A stretch of 64,000 nt of DNA from Hydractinia symbiolongicarpus (lineage: Eukaryota > Cnidaria > Hydrozoa > Anthoathecata > Hydractiniidae). The stretch's first letter is position 1. Each line of letters begins with the position of its first letter. The stretch is from NCBI RefSeq assembly GCF_029227915.1, contig NC_079881.1, forward strand, positions 11,941,501 through 12,005,500. Reading direction: 5' to 3'. Under the pieces are notes generated by a model, which saw only the letters and a program-made list of their open reading frames with translations, did no database searches and had not been told where the DNA came from. Position numbers and translations under genes: made by a program. This document shows positions 58,261 to 64,000 of this stretch, in pieces.

Positions 58261-58706
58261 AGAAATACATTAAAGCTTACCATTAAAGCCCTCTAGAAAG
58301 GATACATGTCACTCTTCCCTGCTCTCGCGCTCTTTGTTGTTTGTTGTCCCGCTTTTTTTACCCTGCTTTTTTTAGTACATTCTCACAAAGAAGAGAGACA
58401 GGTCGAGTCTGCAGTCACATTCCGACTGCATCATTTTGATTGGTTGACTTTTTTCAGGGCAATTTCGCAATAACCGAAAATAAATATGTTGATCCGTGGT
58501 CGTTTGAACTGAGATAAGCGTATGCTATCGCACAATTTTATTATGGTAAGGCCGATTTTTTGAATCGTGCTTCTAATTTATTGCTTCGGATGTTTCAAAT
58601 GCTGTCTCTAAAGCTCTGAACCAATTCACCTTTTCAATAAAACCTTTGATAACTAGAAGCTGTGGAGAATATTTTGAATGGAGTTGATAAATTAAATTAA
58701 AAACAC

Positions 58707-58938
58707 ACGAGTGACCACTAGTGACCACAAGTGACCACGAGTGACCACAAGTGACCACGAGTGACCACGAGTGACCACAAGTGACCACGAGTGACCACGA
58801 GTGACCACGAGTGACCACGAGTGACCACAAGTGACCACGAGTGACCATGAGTGACCAGGACTAACACCACGAGTGGCCATGATTGACCACGAGTGAACAC
58901 GAGTGACCACAAGTGACAACGGAGGACTACAAGTGACT
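58707..58938 (+). repeat. 10-bp minisatellite (GAGTGACCAC)n
   Basis: About 22 copies of GAGTGACCAC/AAGTGACCAC with a few variants. On the minus strand it appears as a Val-Val-Thr-Arg-Gly-His-Ser-Trp repeat in three overlapping frames, an artefact of the period. Confidence 0.9.
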
Positions 58939-59279
58939 GCAAGGTATGAAAAGCTGAAAATATTTCAAACGATACTGAGGGACCAAGTGAACTGGTGAGA
59001 TATAATAGAATTCTGCTGTGTGTACAAAAGAAGCATGTGGAAACCGTATAGTTTTTTGAAAATTCGAAAACGCCAACCAAAACTGAAGAGTATGAAGCAT
59101 GTGGAAACCATCCACTTTCGAACAAAACAATGTTCGATCGCACCTGTTGTAAAACGTTCTAATACACTCAATCATAGTGCCGTGTTTTTCCTGCGCGCGC
59201 AGAAATTGAGGTAAGGTATCTCAATTTTAACAATAAAGTAGATTTAATGAAGTTGAGTTTTGTCGTTGGTTAACGTAGT

Positions 59280-60327
59280 TGTAATAATCGTAGTAAGTAA
59301 TGATAATCGTAGTAAGTAATAATAATCGTAGTAAGTAATAATAACCGTAGTAAGTAATAATAATCGTAGTAAGTAATAATAATCGTAGTAAGTAGTAATA
59401 ATCGTAGTAAGTAATGATAATCGTAGTAAGTAATAATAATCGTAGTAAGTAATGATAATCGTAGTAAGTAGTAATAATCGTAGTAAGTAATGATAGTCGT
59501 AGTAAGTAATAATAATCGTAGTAAGTAATAATAATCGTAGTAAGTAATGATAGTCGTAGTAAGTAATAATAATCGTAGTAAGTAATGATAGTCGTAGTAA
59601 GTAATAATAATCGTAGTAAGTAATAATAATCGTAGTAAGTAATGATAGTCGTAGTAAGTAATGATAGTCGTAGTAAGTAATAATAATCGTAGTAAGTAAT
59701 GATAATCGTAGTAAGTAATAATAATCGTAGTAAGTAATAATAATCGTAGTAAGTAATGATAGTCGTAGTAAGTAGTAATAATCGTAGTAAGTAATGATAG
59801 TCGTAGTAAGTAATAATAATCGTAGTAAGTAATGATAATCGTAGTAAGTAATAATAATCGTAGTAAGTAATAATAATCGTAGTAAGTAATGATAGTCGTA
59901 GTAAGTAATAATAATCGTAGTAAGTAATGATAATCGTAGTAAGTAATAATAATCGTAGTAAGTAATGATAATCGTAGTAAGTAATGATAGTCGTAGTAAG
60001 TAATAATAATCGTAGTAAGTAATAATAATCGTAGTAAGTAATGATAGTCGTAGTAAGTAATGATAGTCGTAGTAAGTAATGATAGTCGTAGTAAGTAATG
60101 ATAATCGTAGTAAGTAATGATAATCGTAGTAAGTAATGATAATTGTAGTAAGTAATGATAATCGTAGTAAGTAATGATAATCGTAGTAAGTAATAATAAT
60201 CGTAGTAAGTAATGATAATCGTAGTAAGTAATAATAATCGTAGTAAATAATAATAATCGTAGTAAGTAATGATAATCGTAGTAAGTAATAATAGACGTAG
60301 TAAGTAATAATAATCGTAGTAAGTAGC
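59280..60327 (+). repeat. 19-bp minisatellite, about 55 units
   Basis: Unit GTAGTAAGTAATRATAATC with A/G and A/T variants over about 1.05 kb. Because 19 is not a multiple of 3, two minus-strand frames stay open for 378-380 codons with 19-residue peptide periods; I treat these as non-genic. Confidence 0.95.
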
Positions 60328-60329
60328 GA

Positions 60330-61045
60330 TTTCCATAATGGATGGAAGAAAATATATATTGTTCATCATCGATTATTTTAATGATTAAGCATTGCCCGAG
60401 AATCATTTCCTCAAATTCGTTCTTTGTAAGGAATTGGTGAATTTTGTTTCGGATTTAGCCTGGATTTATTTTGTCAGATGGTCACAATTTTGTATTAAGT
60501 TTCGATTTAATTTGACGTATTTTGACAAAATTCACCAATTTCATCAAATTTTCTCCAGAACAAAATTCTCAAATGCGATGAGAAAAGTTGGGCAAGAAAT
60601 GGCAAATTTAATTCTGAAAAATATTGCTAAATATGAATTTGTGCTTAAAATTTGAGATTACAAGAACTGGTCATGTTAAACATGGCTAAGTTTCCTAGTT
60701 CCAGATTATCTTGAAGGCTAACTATTATAAATTTTAATGCTTTTATAGCACAGCTATATATTTGCTACATGCAATAGCTAAATTTTGTATAAACATTAAA
60801 ATTAATGATAATATTTATGTTGATATTTTCATGTATCTTGTTGGGTAAATAAAAAGTAGAGGAAAGTGATTATAGAAATTCCATCCTCGAAAAAATATGT
60901 TATTGTGTCAGAGGTTAAGCAGAATACAAATACAATGCTTTTTGTACTTTTCTAATCAGAAGTTTTGCTAGCTGTACCTACAACCTTGGACAAAAATGTC
61001 GAGACGAAGGGAGTTTTTCTTCATTTTTCAAATATGTAACAGTCT
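60330..61045. other. No supported gene
   Basis: An 87-codon plus-strand frame (60392-60655) is not recognised. Repeated AATTTCACCAATT-like words suggest decayed repeat sequence. Confidence 0.25.
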
Positions 61046-61049
61046 AAGT

Positions 61050-61405
61050 ATCTAACAGTCAATTCTCTGCACCCGACAGACTAATCTTTCGCTACTTTTG
61101 ATCACACGTAGGCCAGGCAGAAAGCGTTGAAAGGTTGCAAGTCACAATCTCTAGCACGCCTGCACACCAAAATAATCCACGTCGGCCCCTAAATTCGTTA
61201 AAAATGGCCATGCTGACGTCAGCAGCAATTAGCACATTATAAGACTTTAACCAAACTTTAACTTAACCAAATATCCTAAGATAAGTTCTAAATGCACTGT
61301 GAAAGTTTACTCTGAACATTTACAAGTTCATAATGTGTGAATCTAATATAGAAATAGCCTACGCAATTACTTGTGGTGGCGAACTTCGAAATTAGCTGTC
61401 TTGTT
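61050..61405 (+). repeat. Dispersed repeat family X, copy 3
   Basis: Matches 15236-15640 across most of its length, including GAATCTAATATAGAAAT, CTACGCAATTACTTGT and the TGACGTCA site. Confidence 0.55.
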
Positions 61406-61870
61406 TCAAAAAAATTTGACCAAAATTGTAGCTATGCAACTTTGACGATTTCAGCTACCTTGCAACTTGTGTTAGCCGTTTATTGTACTCTTAATATTTA
61501 ATTGAAGAGAAAAGTATGGCTGAATAAATTTAAGATTTATGAAGCTAAAGTTATTGATTCGCATGAAAAAAGGGTGGACCTTTTTTTTATCTTCGTTTAC
61601 TTAAATATCCTTTTTATATATTGCTTAACTAAAAAATTATCCCTCTTCGTTTTCATCCCTGTTTTTATCATTATAAAAATTGTGATACCTGTGTTCTTTT
61701 GGTTGGTTTTGTTTACTTTCAGTTTTACGGAATTTTTATTTACCATTAAGACAAGTTTTTTCAACTGCTTTTTGCTGGACCTTTAAGGCCTAGAAACCTT
61801 TAAATCTTCAATTTGGAGTTGGGACTATTCAAGGTTTAATTAGGTAGCCTTTACAAGGACCATTGCGCAC
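61406..61870. other. No gene seen
   Basis: A 94-codon hydrophobic frame at 61502-61786 is AT-driven and not supported. Confidence 0.25.
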
Positions 61871-61879
61871 ATGCGCCAA

Positions 61880-62245
61880 AACTTTTTAAATGCGCAATAG
61901 TTTCATTTCGGTGAATCGTGTTTATTTCGGTGTTATAGACGGAAATGAAATCAACACTTAAATGAGTTTCACTTCACCCGGAATCATGTAAACATTTATA
62001 ATGACTACACAAGAGACCGAAATGAAATTAATATATACAGATCGAGAGAATTGTCAGCGGTAAAAAAATACTGAATGCGCAATAAAACAATGGATTTGTA
62101 CATATAGGTCCGCACAGTTTGAGCAATCGCAGCTATGTGCAGAATATTTTTCTCCAAACGAAGCCAAGTACGTAGCCAACCTCGATCCCAGGGCCTGTAG
62201 CGTTTTTTGATATAAGGATGAAACGCGTACGAGGCCCTGGTACAA
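61880..62245 (+). repeat. Inverted-repeat segments, two small elements
   Basis: TTTCATTTCGGT near 61900 and ACCGAAATGAAAT near 62015 form inverted arms about 110 bp apart. At 62176-62245, CAACCTCGATCCCAGGGCCT and its loose complement (AGGCCCTGGTAC) fold into a hairpin like those at 18.9-19.4 kb. Termini not precisely defined. Confidence 0.35.
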
Positions 62246-62249
62246 CAGT

Positions 62250-64000
62250 GGCGAGAAAAACTTCTGAAAGCAATTACAAGATGACGATTTAAAATTGTAT
62301 AATTTAAAAAAGTAAAATTTGAATATTCCGGTCTGTGAATTATCTAGCACATCCACGAAAGTTTCAATAATGTAACCATGTAACGATTTGTTGTGTTATG
62401 GGGGGGGAGGGTACTCCACCCCACGGGTGAAAATAAACAAAAAAAAAAACTAATATATAACTTGTGAATCACAAAATCTTTGCTCGAGAGAATGCCATGT
62501 TTGTTCCCGTAACGGTCGCGCGCTGTAGTGAACATTTCAACAAAATTGACCGTAAAAAATCGATCGTCGAATTTGATGAATGGAAATTAGGCTTCTATTT
62601 GTCATCTCTAAAATAAATTATGACTAACGAATTTTAAATTGTCGTATTACTGATGATATTCTCCACAGGTTTGTGAAATAAATAGGCAGGCATTAATTTT
62701 TCAGGGAAAATTACTTTCAATGACGTCATTGGAACAAATAGTGAAGTTACTGTTGTATTCTCATTTTACAGAAAATACTATAGTCAGCATGTCAAAAAGC
62801 ATGGTATACCTAGAGAATATTGTATTTTTTAAAAAAAGTTGAAGAAAAGAGTATTCCTGTCGAAAACTTTTCTGCTACCCATATAGTGCCTTAGCAACCT
62901 TCTGGTTATCACCTGGTAACAAGCAAATTAAATAATAAATTAGACATATTAATTAATGCAACATCATCAACACTTTTATGATGGCCGCCCAAAAAACCGT
63001 CCCGCAGAACCTTATCTTCGGCTCGCCCGGAGCCCCTAGAAAGAGGCTTCAAATAACATACAGAAAAAATAATCATTGATAAGCGCATTTCAATAAACCT
63101 CAAACACGCTCACCCTTAGAATTGACAATCTCCATTGAAAACAGCAAGACGCACTGAAAACGTGGATTGACCGCTGCGCAAAACGGAAGTAAAATCGGAT
63201 TAGATAAGGCAAGCTACTTTTATTCGTTTTAATATTTCATAACAAAAAATGAATCAAGTAACAGGAAACAGAAATAACAAGAAAAAACAAATTATGCGTT
63301 GTTGACATCATCGTCAAGTATGATTTATTCTGGTCAAAGTTTTTCAGCATGGCAGCTTTTTGGCTGTTTTTTAAATTTGCTAAAAGCCTCAAATAGCCAA
63401 TACTTCACAGTCCGTAAGTCAGGTAATCCACGCCGTAAAGACGCGAGAACTTTCCAAAAAGGATTGTTTTCATAAGCAGTAAATAATGCCTTTTAACAAT
63501 GAGTATGTGGTTAGATAGATTTGCAACCTCAAGAAGTCTCAGATTTAAGAAAATTACGTTTTGTGACAACAATTAATAATTTTGGTACAGCCATAAAATA
63601 TTCTCTCAAATACTTTTTTCTTCTTTAATAAAAAACACATGATTTTCATTCTAACAACAGTAATTTCATTACGTTACCATTGTTGCGATTACACAACTTC
63701 GTTTATAAAAATATTTAATGCTCTTTACCATTAACCGGATAAACTTTTAGTATCCTCATTATCTCTTTAGAAGCAGCAGTATCTATTTGAAAGTAAATAA
63801 TACGTCCGGAGCAATCAAAGCAGGGCATCTTAGTTTTCTATATAATAACATAAAAATGCATTGAAAAAAAATGATTTCAATTATTACAAGCAGCGTCTTA
63901 TGAACATGCAAACGTTAAAATTTTCTGGGTATATTTGTATTTACTTGCGTTGAAAAAAAAGCTATTTGATTGGTTAAATCATCGTGGGAGTTGCAATTAC
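62250..64000. other. No gene recognised to the window end
   Basis: AT-rich sequence with short frames lacking motifs (for example 62344-62535, 62909-63103) and a G-tract near 62401. An exon or regulatory sequence could be hidden but I cannot support one. Confidence 0.3.

Noticed and set aside
58573-59143. Val-Thr-Arg-Gly-His-Ser-Trp repeat proteins
   Set aside because: Three overlapping frames all explained by the 10-bp minisatellite.
59227-60406. Two overlapping 378-380-residue proteins
   Set aside because: Product of the 19-bp minisatellite; codon pattern follows the repeat, not selection. Kept only as a finding to verify.

Overview
This is AT-rich eukaryotic DNA, most likely from a cnidarian and perhaps a hydrozoan. 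The reasons are a divergent intronless class A GPCR, a large beta-helix/multi-membrane protein of a type seen in early animals, and a dense, diverse load of DNA transposons (Helitron, hAT, P-element/THAP, a TTAA-flanked Mutator-like/Kolobok-like element, MITEs) with only scraps of retroelements. No bacterial operons, rRNA genes, intact tRNAs or CRISPR arrays were seen. The taxon is an inference from protein and repeat character, not from a marker gene.

Layout. 1-5.8 kb: a decayed virus-like element of Polinton/adintovirus type that runs off the left edge. It has a broken capsid-like gene on the minus strand, two broken structural or membrane genes on the plus strand, and a minus-strand block of small genes and 24-residue-repeat proteins sharing one upstream motif (TTGATCAA plus an AT-rich TATA-like box). 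5.8-8.9 kb: dispersed repeats and a possible small exon set. 8.97-9.91 kb: the GPCR. 10-18 kb: repeats and a broken hAT transposase. 18.9-20.94 kb: inverted-repeat elements and a head-to-tail array of non-autonomous Helitrons. 21-28 kb: microsatellites, a GTTCCCGAAATT-rich repeat and a MITE. 28.4-38.45 kb: a two-exon gene (about 1063 residues) for a secreted-signal, beta-helix, cysteine-rich, multi-TM protein, whose roughly 6.8 kb intron holds a SINE, THAP/P-element remnants, a small Helitron and a nuclease-domain fragment. 40.4-41.3 kb: scraps of LINE reverse transcriptase and a hAT zinc finger. 46.1-46.8 kb: a minus-strand Helitron. 47.06-50.16 kb: a pseudogene copy of the beta-helix gene. 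50.25-53.06 kb: a 2.8 kb TTAA-flanked transposon with a broken Mutator-like transposase, placed in what would be intron 1 of that pseudogene. 53.7-55.0 kb: two MITEs. 55.4-56.86 kb: a second Helitron array. 57.8-61.4 kb: repeat copies and two minisatellites. The remainder to 64 kb shows nothing coding that I can support.

Only two host genes look intact (GPCR and beta-helix/TM protein). Everything else recognisable is mobile, viral-like or repetitive. The strongest candidates for new biology are the virus-like gene block with its shared promoter motif, the tandem Helitrons, and the paired beta-helix/TM genes.
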